This document shows positions 23,216-33,306 of a stretch of DNA of 64,000 bases, one piece after another. The translations under genes were made by a program, and so were the position numbers. Each line of letters begins with the position of its first letter. The first letter of the stretch is position 1. This DNA is from Photobacterium sanguinicancri. Its GTDB lineage: Bacteria > Pseudomonadota > Gammaproteobacteria > Enterobacterales > Vibrionaceae. The DNA lies in assembly GCF_024346675.1 (NCBI RefSeq), contig NZ_AP024851.1:558001-622000 (forward strand), read 5' to 3'. The notes under the pieces are model-generated. The model was not told the DNA's origin, did no database searches, and worked only from the letters and a program-made list of their open reading frames with translations.

Positions 23216-26200
23216 GTATTGCCGAGTATTCAATTAAAAATAAAGTGATCAGTTGGCTATTCATCGTCATTCTGTCTGTTGGTGGTGTGACTTCATTTTT
23301 AGATTTAGGGCGTTTGGAAGATCCGGCTTTCACACTGAAAGACGCAATGATTATTGCCACTTATCCGGGGGCAACATCAACGGAAGTGGAAGAGGAACTG
23401 ACTTACCCCTTAGAAAAAGCAGTTAGACAGCTGCCTTATATTGATAAGGTGACTTCAACGTCGTCTGCTGGTATGAGCCAAATTATGGTCAGCATGGACA
23501 TGATCTATGGTCCTGACGAACTGCCGCAAATTTGGGATGAAATGCGCCGAAAAGTGAATGATCTTAGGCCAACATTGCCTACAGGCGTTCAATCGGTGCA
23601 GATTATCGATGATTTTGGTGATGTATTTGGCGTCATGATCATGATGACGGGCAAAGGCTATTCTTACGTAGAATTAAAGCAGTACGCTGATTATTTAACG
23701 CGTGAATTGGAGCTTGTGGACGGTGTTGGCAAGGTGAGCATTACGGGCGATCAACAAGAACAAATCTTTGTTGAAATATCACTTGATCGTATGGCCGCGC
23801 TTAACCTAGACATGAATACTATTGGTGGCTTACTTAACCAGCAAAACAGTGTTATCGCGTCGGGCGAGATGATGATCAATGGTCAAACATTGGCGATTCG
23901 TCCCAACGGCAATATGAATAGCGTTGAAGAATTAGAAAACCTTGTTATTCATGGGCGTGATACGGGTAATTTGATCCACCTAAAAGATGTGGCGACCATT
24001 ACGCGCGGTGTCCAGGAAAAGCCAAGTAATGTGGTTACTTACAATGGTGAGCAAGCCATTAACCTTGGTATCTCTTTTTCTGAAGGCGTGAACGTAGTTG
24101 AAGTCGGTAAAAAAGTAGACGCACGGTTGTCAGAGCTAGAAAGCTTTAAACCTGCAGGTATTGATCTGAACTACTTTTATAACCAAGCGCAAGAAGTTGA
24201 TAAGTCAGTGAAAGACTTTCTTATCAGCCTTGGGCAAGCCGTCGCGATTGTGATTGTTGTTTTACTGTTTGCTATGGGGTTGCGCAGTGGTTTGATTATT
24301 GGTTTGGTGCTTTTACTAACGGTATTTGGCACATTCATCATGATGAACCTTAATAATATTGAACTGCATCGGATATCGCTTGGAGCATTGATTATAGCTC
24401 TCGGTATGTTGGTGGATAACGCGATAGTGGTGGTTGAAGGTATCTTGGTCGGCATGAAAAAAGGCCGAAGCAAAATGCAAGCAGCCACTGATATTGTTAA
24501 ACAAACCCAGTGGCCTTTACTTGGGGCTACCGTGATTGCCATTACCGCTTTCGCACCAATTGGTTTATCGGCAGATGCGAGTGGTGAATTTATGGGATCG
24601 CTGTTCTGGGTTCTGTGTTATTCATTATTTTTAAGCTGGATTACCGCTTTAACATTAACACCATTTTTAGCGGATTTATTGCTTAAAGATGAGCCCGTAC
24701 GCTCTGAAGGTACAGAGGGAAATCAAGAGGAAGAAGACCCTTATAAAGGCGTATTGTTCATTGTGTTTGCAGCCACATTAAAATTTGCGTTGCGTTTTCG
24801 ATGGTTGACGATGGCCAGCATGGTTGCTTTATTAGTTGGAGCTGTAATTGGCTTTGGTCATGTGAAGCAGTCGTTCTTTCCACCATCAAACACACCTATG
24901 TTCTATGTTGATATGTGGATGCCTGAAGGGACGGATATTCGGGAAACAATTAAGCAGACAGACAGCGTTGAAAGTTACATTCGTAGCCAAGATAACGTTG
25001 AGTTTGTAACAACATCTGTTGGACAAGGCATGCAGCGCTTTTCGTTGACCTATCAACCAGAGAAAAGTTATGAAGCCTATGCGCAGCTTCAAGTAAGAAC
25101 AACCAGTCGTGACAATATGTTCGACTTGTTGAATAAGCTTGATGCGTCACTGTCTACTGAGTTTGATCAACCAACCTTCCAGTTCAAATTGATGGAATTT
25201 GGACCTTCACCTGCGTCTAAAATTGAAGCGCGGATAATTGGCCCAGATCCTCAAGTACTACGTGGTATCGCAGTACAAGTAGAAGACATTTTGCTGCAAG
25301 ACCCTGAATCACGCAATGTACGCCACGATTGGCGTGAACGTACAAAAGAGTTGGTGCCACAGTTCAATGAATCGAAAGCTCGTCGTTTAGGTATTTCAAA
25401 AGAAGAACTGTCGAATACGTTACAAATGGCCTATGGCGGTAACACCATAGGTGTTGTGCGCGATGGTACGCACATGCTGCCTGTTATCGCACGTCTGCCC
25501 GAAGTTGAACGTGTTGATTACGACACCTTGAAAAACTTGAAGTTATGGAGCCCTGTACAGCAATCTTATGTGCCTATAGAGCAAGTGATCGATAACGTTG
25601 ATTTAGCATGGTCAGAGCCACTTATTCAGCGAAGAGACCGTAAGCGTACCTTAACTGTTTTAGCTGATCACAATGTACTAGGTGATGATACTGCCGCTAC
25701 GTTATTTGCACGTGTTCAGCCAAAAGTTGATGCCTTAGTACTCCCTGTGGGTTACAGCATTCAGTGGGGAGGGGAATATGAATCATCGAAAGATGCGCAA
25801 GAAGGTATGATGGGCTCTATGCCAATGGGCTACTTGCTGATGTTTATTATTACGATGTTGCTATTCAACTCTTTTAAGAAGCCGCTCGTGATTTGGGCGA
25901 CAGTGCCATTATCTATTATTGGTGTGTCTATTGGCTTACTCGCCACGAATACACCGTTTAGTTTTACGGCATTGCTGGGTTTACTGAGTCTGAGCGGGAT
26001 GATTTTGAAGAACGGTATCGTGTTATTGGATCAAATTAACCTTGAATTAGATCAAGGTAAAGAACCGTACAACGCCATTTTGGATAGTGCTATTAGCCGT
26101 GTACGCCCTGTGAGTATGGCGGCAATAACAACGGTGCTTGGGATGATCCCATTGGTATTTGATGCATTCTTTGATTCACTGGCCATTACCATAATGGCAG

Positions 26201-26289
26201 GCCTTGGGTTTGCAACCGTACTAACACTAATTGTTGTCCCTGTGATCTTTTCGTTGCTCTTTAATGTGAAGACACCAGAAAAGGCATAG
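23212..26289 (+). CDS. RND multidrug efflux pump inner-membrane transporter (VexK/VmeV-like)
   Basis: A 1025-residue proton-driven AcrB-superfamily transporter with the usual twelve spans and two large periplasmic loops. The N-terminus reads MSIAEYSIKNKVISWLF, and the first porter loop includes DAMIIATYPGATSTEVEEELTYPLEKAV. In transmembrane helix 4 the motif is GMLVDNAIVVVEG near residue 400, so the second of the two aspartates seen in AcrB is an asparagine. This is seen in related subfamilies and may be normal here. The start is GTG with GGAG eight bases upstream, overlapping the small gene. Substrates in relatives are bile salts, detergents and drugs. Confidence 0.94.
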   Translation: MSIAEYSIKNKVISWLFIVILSVGGVTSFLDLGRLEDPAFTLKDAMIIATYPGATSTEVEEELTYPLEKAVRQLPYIDKVTSTSSAGMSQIMVSMDMIYGPDELPQIWDEMRRKVNDLRPTLPTGVQSVQIIDDFGDVFGVMIMMTGKGYSYVELKQYADYLTRELELVDGVGKVSITGDQQEQIFVEISLDRMAALNLDMNTIGGLLNQQNSVIASGEMMINGQTLAIRPNGNMNSVEELENLVIHGRDTGNLIHLKDVATITRGVQEKPSNVVTYNGEQAINLGISFSEGVNVVEVGKKVDARLSELESFKPAGIDLNYFYNQAQEVDKSVKDFLISLGQAVAIVIVVLLFAMGLRSGLIIGLVLLLTVFGTFIMMNLNNIELHRISLGALIIALGMLVDNAIVVVEGILVGMKKGRSKMQAATDIVKQTQWPLLGATVIAITAFAPIGLSADASGEFMGSLFWVLCYSLFLSWITALTLTPFLADLLLKDEPVRSEGTEGNQEEEDPYKGVLFIVFAATLKFALRFRWLTMASMVALLVGAVIGFGHVKQSFFPPSNTPMFYVDMWMPEGTDIRETIKQTDSVESYIRSQDNVEFVTTSVGQGMQRFSLTYQPEKSYEAYAQLQVRTTSRDNMFDLLNKLDASLSTEFDQPTFQFKLMEFGPSPASKIEARIIGPDPQVLRGIAVQVEDILLQDPESRNVRHDWRERTKELVPQFNESKARRLGISKEELSNTLQMAYGGNTIGVVRDGTHMLPVIARLPEVERVDYDTLKNLKLWSPVQQSYVPIEQVIDNVDLAWSEPLIQRRDRKRTLTVLADHNVLGDDTAATLFARVQPKVDALVLPVGYSIQWGGEYESSKDAQEGMMGSMPMGYLLMFIITMLLFNSFKKPLVIWATVPLSIIGVSIGLLATNTPFSFTALLGLLSLSGMILKNGIVLLDQINLELDQGKEPYNAILDSAISRVRPVSMAAITTVLGMIPLVFDAFFDSLAITIMAGLGFATVLTLIVVPVIFSLLFNVKTPEKA

Positions 26290-26356
26290 TGAGAAGTCAG
26301 ATTACAGCAGAAGTCGAAGCTTACGTTTTTTTTAAAATAAATAGTTAGCATAAAAG

Positions 26357-26383
26357 AGGCCGCATATAGATGCGGCCTTTTTA
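26357..26383. terminator. Intrinsic terminator between RND and amidohydrolase genes
   Basis: AGGCCGCAT (26357-26365) and ATGCGGCCT (26370-26378) form a 9 bp stem with an ATAG loop, followed by Ts on the plus strand and preceded by AAAAG, so it can act in both directions. Confidence 0.88.
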
Positions 26384-26465
26384 TTTTAGGACGAGACAAC
26401 GAGACAGGGCTAAACAGTGTTGGATTAAATTTACTGCCTAGTTGCGAGTGAATATAACTCAGCAG

Positions 26466-27872
26466 TTACTGAACTTTTTCACCGTTGGCAATAACAGTTT
26501 TACGGACTTTGTCTGCAAAGGCTTGTGCTTCAATACGCACTTCGTTCTCATCAATCGTTGTCATTGAACGATCTTGCATTAAGATTTTGCCATCTACAAT
26601 GGTATGTTTAACATTCATCGCGTAAGCAGAATAAACCAATGCAGAGTATGGGTTGTACATTGGCACCATGTTTGGCGCTTTGGTATCAATAATAATGATA
26701 TCAGCCAGTTTACCGTCTTCAAGTGAGCCAATAGTGTCTTCCATATGAAGCGCACGTGCTGCGCCAATGGTCGCCATTTCGATAACTTGTTGCGGTGGCA
26801 TTGCTGCGCGGTCGTGGTTAATCAACTTGTGCACTTTTGCCACTTGGTTGAATTCATCGATAGTACTTAAAGTGTTTCCAGACATTGGGCCATCAGTGCC
26901 TAGACCAACACGAATGTCTTTTTCTAGCATTTTGATGACAGGTGCGACACCTTTAGCTGACTTGATGTTAGCACTCATGTTATGTGCAACACCGACATCG
27001 TGTTTCTTCAACAGATCTAAATCACTGTCGGATGCATTAATCACATGCGCGCCGACTAATTTGTGCGTTAGGGCGCCAATATCGGCCATGTACTCAATCG
27101 GGGTTTTTCCGTTACTGCGTTTGGCGATAACTTCATTTTCACGATCTGATTCTGCAAGGTGAATCATTACAGGTACATCGTGTTCAAGGGATAGTTTAGT
27201 GATCTTTTGTAGAACTTCTGTGGTGTTGGTGTACGGTGCATGCGGTGCAAATGCAGGGGTAATACGAGGGTGATCTTTGTATTCTTCAATAAAGTTTACC
27301 GCGTATTTGATACCTTCTTCTGCGTTTGCTGCATCGGCTACAGGGAATTTGATCACTGATTCACCGAGTACTGCGCGCATGCCAATTTCATCAACAGTTT
27401 TCGCAACTTCATCTTCAAAATAGTACATGTCAGCATAGGTGGTGACACCACCTTTTAGCATTTCAATGTTACCAAGGCGTGCGCCAATACGTACCATTTC
27501 ACGAGAGACTAATTCTTTTTCTAAAGGGAAAATATAGCGGTGTAGGCGATCTGGCACATCATCGGCTAACGATCGAAAAACCGTCATTGAAACGTGTGTA
27601 TGGGTGTTGATTAACCCCGGCATCACGATGTCACCATCGGCATTGATCGTACGTTTGGCTTGGTATTCTTTAATATCGCTGCCGTCTGTCACTGCGACAA
27701 TCTTATTGTCTTTAATCGCAACTAAACCATTATCAAAAATTTGTCGCTCTTGGTTCATTGTCAGAACCGTTGCATTTTGAATTAGAAGATCAACATTTTC
27801 AGCGGCGAAAGTTGACGTACTTGCCAGCGAAGCCGCTGCAAAAGAAAGAGCTAATAGTGTTTTCTTGAACAT
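26466..27872 (-). CDS. Exported amidohydrolase, MTA/SAH deaminase-like
   Basis: A ~468-residue metal-dependent amidohydrolase. It has the N-terminal metal motif NTHTHVSM, the metal-binding His segments APHAPYTNT and MIHLAESD, and the C-terminal catalytic Asp in LGTDGPMSGN. This order is that of the TrzN/MtaD group (5'-methylthioadenosine and S-adenosylhomocysteine deaminases, atrazine chlorohydrolase). Unusually it starts with a clear signal peptide (MFKKTLLALSFAAASLASTS...FAA), so it should act in the periplasm. The ATG at 27872 is chosen because it begins that signal. The substrate is uncertain. Confidence 0.87.
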   Translation of the reverse strand: MFKKTLLALSFAAASLASTSTFAAENVDLLIQNATVLTMNQERQIFDNGLVAIKDNKIVAVTDGSDIKEYQAKRTINADGDIVMPGLINTHTHVSMTVFRSLADDVPDRLHRYIFPLEKELVSREMVRIGARLGNIEMLKGGVTTYADMYYFEDEVAKTVDEIGMRAVLGESVIKFPVADAANAEEGIKYAVNFIEEYKDHPRITPAFAPHAPYTNTTEVLQKITKLSLEHDVPVMIHLAESDRENEVIAKRSNGKTPIEYMADIGALTHKLVGAHVINASDSDLDLLKKHDVGVAHNMSANIKSAKGVAPVIKMLEKDIRVGLGTDGPMSGNTLSTIDEFNQVAKVHKLINHDRAAMPPQQVIEMATIGAARALHMEDTIGSLEDGKLADIIIIDTKAPNMVPMYNPYSALVYSAYAMNVKHTIVDGKILMQDRSMTTIDENEVRIEAQAFADKVRKTVIANGEKVQ

Positions 27873-28059
27873 GATGAATACCACAGTCACGGATGATGCG
27901 CAGATGATACTGACATCTAAAAGCTTGCAAATCAGTTATTAATAATTTGCGTACTATATGTGATGTAGCTCTAGTTTTGATGGCGTCAGGGGGATTTGTT
28001 TGGTGAATTTAGCAGCATTTTTTGCATGGCGAAACGTTTGCGTCTCGTATTTACCGCGG

Positions 28060-28692
28060 TTAAGAGGCATTTATACGAAAATGGCCTGTTAGCACAATAT
28101 ACTTATGGAGTATGGCGTGGCCATTGGTGCGATGGAGCGGGTGGTGTACTTGTAGATGAGCATCATCCACCGCATAGCTTGCTTGTAAGGTGCTTTTCAG
28201 ACTTGTAGAACTGTCTAATAAACGAATGCCATCTTGAACATAGTTATCTAGCGCCGTAGGAAGCTGTCCTAACCACCAAGCTGGAATTTCTTTACTTGCT
28301 TTACTGCGATCAAACCAATGATCAGCAACAACCAATAAATGATTTTCTTGGTCTGGGTTTTGTTGCTCAAGCACGCCGTCTATCGCCGTTAATAGGGCTT
28401 GGCGACGGGCTAAATTGGCACTTAACAAACGATGTGCGACGATCCAAATGATAAATGAATGTGTTTGTAACTTAAAAATAGGCTGAGGCAGGTTATTGGT
28501 GTCTTCAATCTGACTGAGTTCTGCAGCGATATCAGAGTTTGACAAGGTCGTCATAATACGGCGGCAAAGGGCTTTACCTAAATGGTTTTCGCGCATACCA
28601 CGGTTATGCACCGTCGGGTAATGCTGTTCGCATAATTGTTGGCAGTCAGCTTGAAACTGCTGGATACTGACAGTAAGTAGATCACTGACCAA
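28060..28692 (-). CDS. Unknown cytoplasmic protein with TTG start
   Basis: A 210-residue protein that I do not recognise. It has no signal peptide; segments HNRGMRENHLGKALCRRI and PIFKLQTHSFIIWIVAHRLLSANLARRQALL are distinctive, and the composition (paired Arg/His clusters) could suit nucleic-acid contact, but nothing decides this. The first usable codon is TTG with GAGGT six bases upstream; the next ATG lies 32 codons in. It stands between the amidohydrolase and msrPQ on the same strand. Confidence 0.7.
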   Translation of the reverse strand: MVSDLLTVSIQQFQADCQQLCEQHYPTVHNRGMRENHLGKALCRRIMTTLSNSDIAAELSQIEDTNNLPQPIFKLQTHSFIIWIVAHRLLSANLARRQALLTAIDGVLEQQNPDQENHLLVVADHWFDRSKASKEIPAWWLGQLPTALDNYVQDGIRLLDSSTSLKSTLQASYAVDDAHLQVHHPLHRTNGHAILHKYIVLTGHFRINAS

Positions 28693-28890
28693 GGTGGAAC
28701 CTCGAAAACAACATGAAAGACAAAGTGTTAACTGAAAATACAGCTAAGATCTGATTATCCTAGCAGAAAATTCCACGATGTCTTACAAGAATTGTCTAGA
28801 GAGCGACTTTTTGCTGGTTTCCGCATCAAGAAGCGTGAAGCTATCCCCATTAGCACTATTATTATGGCGGATCTATATGCTTCTTGTTTA

Positions 28891-29520
28891 TTAGTTTGTC
28901 GCCACTTTCTTTCGTGTCGATGCCTGTGGCAACCAACGCTTGAATGTTTTCCATCTAAGCGCCAGTAGCAAAATCGAAATACCTATATAGATAGCGGGTT
29001 CGATAATGCCCGACTTAACTGACCAATAATAATGAATGGGGCTGAGTACCAATGTTATATACACAGTGTTGTGCAGTGTTTGCCATCGTTTCCCCAGTTG
29101 TCTTTGTAAGTATTGATTCGATGTCAGCGTGAGTAAGAACAAAATAACCCAACTGATAGCGCCTATAGCAAGGTACGGACGGCTGACAATTTCACTGCCG
29201 ATTAAACCCCAATCAAAACCAAGATCAAGTGTGATATAGCCAAGTAAATGAAGGCCAGCCCAAAAGAAGCTGTATAAGCCAATAACGCGTCGCACTTTCA
29301 TTATTGCTGCTTGCTTGAAGTGCTTAGCGACAGGTGAAACTAGCATGGTAATTATGAGGGTATTAAGGGCTGCTTTACCCGTAAAGTGGCTGAGTCCTTG
29401 GACGGGGTCGGCCCCCAATCCTTCGGTGATGACTAACCATATCAATAACCCGACAAAGCTGAGCGAGACGGTGTGGATAGCTACCTTGAGGTAAAAAATA
29501 TGATTGGGGGTTAATCGCAT
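28891..29520 (-). CDS. msrQ: Heme-binding membrane subunit MsrQ (YedZ)
   Basis: A 209-residue inner-membrane protein with six predicted spans of the ferric-reductase-like fold. His residues in the helices (SHFTGKAAL, FWAGLHLLGY, WQTLHNTVYI, SPIHYYW) are the heme b ligands of the family. MsrQ passes electrons from the quinone pool or from flavin reductase to periplasmic MsrP. Its ATG overlaps the msrP stop by one base (TAATG). The N-terminal [16 protein letters not shown] is typical of MsrQ. Confidence 0.93.
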   Translation of the reverse strand: MRLTPNHIFYLKVAIHTVSLSFVGLLIWLVITEGLGADPVQGLSHFTGKAALNTLIITMLVSPVAKHFKQAAIMKVRRVIGLYSFFWAGLHLLGYITLDLGFDWGLIGSEIVSRPYLAIGAISWVILFLLTLTSNQYLQRQLGKRWQTLHNTVYITLVLSPIHYYWSVKSGIIEPAIYIGISILLLALRWKTFKRWLPQASTRKKVATN

Positions 29521-30539
29521 TAGTAGTTTTTCCTTAAATCCATGCCTTTGTACAAACTTGCCACTTCTTCTTGGTAACCATTAAACATGGTCGTGGGTTG
29601 TCTGCGGCTACTGAATAAACTGCCTTCACCAATGAAACGTTCACTTGCTTGGCTCCAACGTGGATGATCAACTTGAGGGTTAACATTGGCGTAGAAACCA
29701 TATTCGCTTGCGGCCAATCGATTCCATGTTGTAGGTGGCTGTTTGTCTGTTAAGTGTATTTTGACGATGGATTTGATGCTTTTGAAACCATATTTCCAAG
29801 GCACAACAAGGCGGAGTGGAGCACCGTTTTGAGGTGCTAGATTTTTGCCATATAAACCAACGGCAACCAAGGTTAATGGGTTCATCGCTTCGTCTAAACG
29901 TAACCCTTCTACATAAGGGAAATCAATGCCTCCTCCTAGACGGCGAGAGGCCTGTCCTGGCATTTGTTTTGGATCGTATAAAGTTTCGAAGGCGACATAC
30001 TTAGCGTCACTTTTAGGTGAAGCTAGCTTGATCAGATCAGCGAGTGGGAAACCAATCCATGGGACGTTCATCGACCAAGCTTCTACGCAGCGTAGGCGAT
30101 AAATACGCTCTTCTAATGTGAATTTTTTAAATAAATCATCATAGTCCAATGTGATAGGCGAATTAACTAGACCGTCAACCTCGACTTTCCATGGGTCGGT
30201 AATGAAATTACTCGCTAATTCAGCAGGTGAAGCTTTATCTGTGCCAAATTCGTAGAAGTTGTTGTACTTCAACACTTTATCTTCTGGTGTTAAAGACAGT
30301 GGTGTTTGATATTGCTGAGGTTTAGTGGCATTGAGTATTACGCGTTTATCTGGTGCGGGTGAAGAGGCCTTTTTATCGGAAAAAATATCAAAGATCCCAG
30401 CCTGCACTTGGTTGGCGACGGGTAAAGTAGCTAGCGTAATCCCGAGCTTTTTGAGGATGTCACGGCGTTGCTTGTATACGGTCTCTGGGGTGACGTCGTT
30501 TTCACTGATGGCCCATCGAGGCTTATTGATTAATTTCAT
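29520..30539 (-). CDS. msrP: Periplasmic methionine sulfoxide reductase, molybdoenzyme MsrP (YedY)
   Basis: A 339-residue Tat-exported molybdopterin enzyme. The twin-arginine motif RRDILKKLG lies at residues 25-33. The molybdenum ligand is Cys151 in [15 protein letters not shown], followed by [10 protein letters not shown] and the conserved [17 protein letters not shown] segment near the C-terminus. It repairs oxidised methionines in envelope proteins after hypochlorous-acid type stress, with electrons from MsrQ. The 261-base region upstream is divergent from a MarR gene; no HprSR-type two-component genes are nearby. Confidence 0.95.
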   Translation of the reverse strand: MKLINKPRWAISENDVTPETVYKQRRDILKKLGITLATLPVANQVQAGIFDIFSDKKASSPAPDKRVILNATKPQQYQTPLSLTPEDKVLKYNNFYEFGTDKASPAELASNFITDPWKVEVDGLVNSPITLDYDDLFKKFTLEERIYRLRCVEAWSMNVPWIGFPLADLIKLASPKSDAKYVAFETLYDPKQMPGQASRRLGGGIDFPYVEGLRLDEAMNPLTLVAVGLYGKNLAPQNGAPLRLVVPWKYGFKSIKSIVKIHLTDKQPPTTWNRLAASEYGFYANVNPQVDHPRWSQASERFIGEGSLFSSRRQPTTMFNGYQEEVASLYKGMDLRKNY

Positions 30540-30738
30540 CCCTGTCTCACTACAAATATTTAAAAGTTAGGAGTATTGACCTTACTAATCGCATTTTTCT
30601 TTCACTATTTTTGATTTTTAATGTGATTAAAACGACTTAGTGAGTAATAAAGATCACTCATCATCCAATAAGGAGAGGGTGCGAAGGTTAAATTGCAGGT
30701 ATGAAAGGTGACAGGATCGCGTTAAAACTTTGACCAAT

Positions 30739-30773
30739 AAATAATAGTTAGTTAGACTAACTAACTATTATTT
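30739..30773. promoter_or_regulatory. 35 bp perfect palindrome, probable MarR operator
   Basis: Two 17-base arms (30739-30755 and 30757-30773) are exact reverse complements around a single A. The inner arm reads AATAATAGTTAGTTAG. It lies 27 bases before the marR ATG and contains short GTTA repeats. Autorepression by the MarR protein, and control of the MATE gene behind it, is inferred. Confidence 0.7.
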
Positions 30774-30800
30774 GGCGATGATTTGATTGGAAGAGACGTC

Positions 30801-31226
30801 ATGCAGCTAAAAACATCGTTAGAGCATATTGAACGCTATAGCGCCAAGTTATGGCGGTTACATTGCAAAGAAAACAAAAATGAGATTTCACTAAGCTTCA
30901 ATGAATACGATTATCTCAAAGTTATCCAATACGCAGATGAACCGATGCGCTTGACGGATATAGCAACCAAATTAGAAGTGAGTAAACCATCGGCAAGTGC
31001 CATGATCGTTCGTCTTGAAAAGCGTGGTTTGATAGCCCGTTTAGCGTGCCCCGACGATGCACGAGTAAACCATATTGTGCTAACAGATATAGCCAAGGTT
31101 GAACTCGACCACGATGATGCTATTTACGCAAATTTCTCTGATGAAATAGCAGGAGCATTATCACCACAAGAATATCAACAACTTGAGTCGCTACTCGCGA
31201 AGTTGTTTACCAAGCTGACGGTATAA
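30801..31226 (+). CDS. MarR-family transcriptional regulator
   Basis: A ~141-residue winged-helix regulator. The recognition region is MRLTDIATKLEVSKPSASAMIVRLEKRGLIAR, and the wing holds PDDARVNHIVLT, the usual MarR D-R wing motif. The ATG at 30801 is preferred over an upstream TTG because GGAAGAGA lies just before it. It is followed after 49 bases by a MATE exporter gene, a common regulator/pump pairing. A 35 bp palindrome sits between its promoter region and start codon. The effector is unknown. Confidence 0.9.
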   Translation: MQLKTSLEHIERYSAKLWRLHCKENKNEISLSFNEYDYLKVIQYADEPMRLTDIATKLEVSKPSASAMIVRLEKRGLIARLACPDDARVNHIVLTDIAKVELDHDDAIYANFSDEIAGALSPQEYQQLESLLAKLFTKLTV

Positions 31227-31275
31227 CGTCAATTTTACCTGCATTTTCACATGAAAATGAACGAGATTTGTTAGT

Positions 31276-32682
31276 ATGCAAGATATGCAACAGATGGTTA
31301 AACCGACTGAGTCTATTACGCGTCAGTTCTGGCGTTATACATTACCAACCATAGCCGCGATGCTGGTAAATGGCTTGTATCAAGTGGTCGATGGTATTTT
31401 CATCGGCAGATATGTTGGTGCGCAAGGGCTGGCAGCTATTAACGTCGCATGGCCTATTATTGGCACCGTGCTGGGTGTTGGCCTAATGATAGGTGTGGGG
31501 ACTGGCGCCTTATGTTCGGTGAGCAAAGGCGAAGGTGATCATGAAAAAGCACAGCGCATTATGTCAACGGGCTTTATCTTTTTGTTGATTGCCAGTATTG
31601 CTGCTTCATTAACTTTATTTACCTTTGGACATGATCTACTTGTTCTGCAAGGTGCAACCGGTCAAGTGCTTGAACTGGGCCATCAATATATATCAGTGTT
31701 AGCGTTTGCTGTGATCTTTGCTTTTGGCTCAATTGCAGTGCCATTTTTGCTTCGTAACGATGGTCGCCCTAATTTTGCGACTGGACTTATGGTGCTGGGG
31801 GCGGTAGCGAATATAGCACTCGACTATGTACTGATTGCTTGGTTCCAGTGGGAGTTAATGGGGGCGGCGATTGCTACGGCTATCTCTCAGAGCTTAGTGA
31901 CCTTAATTGGTCTAGGGTACTTTTTTACTGATAAAGCGGATTTGCGCTTAACACGAAAGACACTGTCGTTTTCAATTACTCATTGTCGTGGCATTGCATG
32001 GATTGGCTTATCAAGTTTCTTCATGTACGCATACGGTAGCTTCATGGTGGCCCTTCATAACGTCCAGTTCATTAAATACGGTGACGTCACTATGGTGGGG
32101 GCCTACGCAATATTAGGTTACATTGTCACGGTTTATTATTTAGTTGCTGAAGGTGTCGCTGGTGGTATGCAACCTTTAGTTAGCTACAATCATGGTGCGG
32201 GTAATCAAGCGAATATTCGGAAAGCGTTAAAGCTGGGCATGGTTGTGTCTGTCGTTGTTGGTGTGCTATTTGTTATTGTGGTTAATATTGCACCGCATCA
32301 GTTTGCCAGTATTTTCAATAGTGAAGACAGCAAACTGATCGATCATACGGTGCTCGGTTTACGACTGCATTTATTTGCGATGTTCCTTGATGGGTTCTTA
32401 GTCGTGACGGCAGCCTATTATCAATCCGTAGGGAAAGGTTCGAAATCCTTATTTGTGACAATTGGTAACATGCTTGTTCAATTGCCATTCTTATTCTTAT
32501 TGCCGATGTGGTTTGGCGCAGAAGGTGTATGGTTAGCATTACCATTATCCAACATTGCCTTGAGTAGTGTGGTGGCCTTTATGTTGTATCGCGACATTAA
32601 GCAGCTTGATGTGCTACATCTTGGGAGGCACCAAGGAATGAGTGCAAAAGGTTCGGAGGCAACAGCCGAGACATTAGCCTAA
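31276..32682 (+). CDS. MATE-family multidrug/metabolite exporter
   Basis: A 468-residue inner-membrane antiporter with twelve predicted spans in two MatE repeats (~20-180 and ~245-405). The N-terminal repeat has NGLYQVVDGIFIGRYVGAQGLAAINVAWPI, the standard MATE start. It probably couples export of cationic compounds to sodium or proton entry. It follows the marR gene closely and is likely co-transcribed. A second ATG four codons in could also be used. Its transcript ends in a strong TTCG-loop terminator. Confidence 0.92.
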   Translation: MQDMQQMVKPTESITRQFWRYTLPTIAAMLVNGLYQVVDGIFIGRYVGAQGLAAINVAWPIIGTVLGVGLMIGVGTGALCSVSKGEGDHEKAQRIMSTGFIFLLIASIAASLTLFTFGHDLLVLQGATGQVLELGHQYISVLAFAVIFAFGSIAVPFLLRNDGRPNFATGLMVLGAVANIALDYVLIAWFQWELMGAAIATAISQSLVTLIGLGYFFTDKADLRLTRKTLSFSITHCRGIAWIGLSSFFMYAYGSFMVALHNVQFIKYGDVTMVGAYAILGYIVTVYYLVAEGVAGGMQPLVSYNHGAGNQANIRKALKLGMVVSVVVGVLFVIVVNIAPHQFASIFNSEDSKLIDHTVLGLRLHLFAMFLDGFLVVTAAYYQSVGKGSKSLFVTIGNMLVQLPFLFLLPMWFGAEGVWLALPLSNIALSSVVAFMLYRDIKQLDVLHLGRHQGMSAKGSEATAETLA

Positions 32683-32700
32683 TGGCTGGTATAAAATAGT

Positions 32701-32728
32701 AAAAAGAGCAGCTTCGGCTGCTCTTTTT
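32701..32728 (+). terminator. Intrinsic terminator of the marR-MATE operon
   Basis: AAAAAGAGCAGC (32701-32712) pairs perfectly with GCTGCTCTTTTT (32717-32728) around a TTCG tetraloop. Confidence 0.93.
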
Positions 32729-32771
32729 GTTGGTATTAGCCCGCTTTTTAATGAGCAACTATATAGGCGAT

Positions 32772-33263
32772 ATGATGAAGAGCTTTCATCTAAATCTTGA
32801 GTTACAACACATCTACATGGAAGTGAATGCAGAACGCTTTCACTATTTACCTCTTTTTTTTGAATCTTATTACTGTCACCGACATGGGCTAGTTACTAAT
32901 AACGACAAAACTGACTGGGAAGGTATTTTCAAAGTCGCACCGCGTTCATTAGAAGCGCAAGGTATCACTGAGCGAAAGCGCTTAGTTCGAGAATGGTTTT
33001 TGCCGTCATCGGTATTCATCGGTCTATTGAAGGCAATGGTACGTGACGATCGGTTATCACTAGCGGCCTTACAAACTGAACTGGAACAAAAGCTGTTTTA
33101 TGTGGTGATTACCCGTGAAGAGCAAGCCAAGCTTAAGCAACAAGGTGGTTTGAAAGCTATGCCAGCTTCTTACTATCAGGTTGATCATCGAGATTATTCC
33201 AACCCACTTGCACGATTTCATGATGCGGGCATTTATCTCAGTGATGAATGTATGTTTTCGTAA
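32772..33263 (+). CDS. Unknown cytoplasmic protein
   Basis: A ~163-residue protein that I do not recognise. It starts MMKSFHLNLELQHIYMEVNAERFHYLPLFFE and contains many aromatic residues and a REEQAKLKQQGG helix; no signal or membrane span is seen. The tandem ATGs at 32772 and 32775 have AGGCGAT just upstream. The ATG at 32751 and the open frame back to 32727 lack a ribosome site and run into the terminator, so they are rejected. Confidence 0.65.
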   Translation: MMKSFHLNLELQHIYMEVNAERFHYLPLFFESYYCHRHGLVTNNDKTDWEGIFKVAPRSLEAQGITERKRLVREWFLPSSVFIGLLKAMVRDDRLSLAALQTELEQKLFYVVITREEQAKLKQQGGLKAMPASYYQVDHRDYSNPLARFHDAGIYLSDECMFS

Positions 33264-33306
33264 TTAAATAGGATGAACTGCACCTCAGTTAACATTGTTT
33301 GCGTTC

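Noticed and set aside
24177..24542. 121-codon antisense frame within the RND pump gene
   Set aside because: It lies opposite conserved transmembrane helices of the pump and has no independent support.
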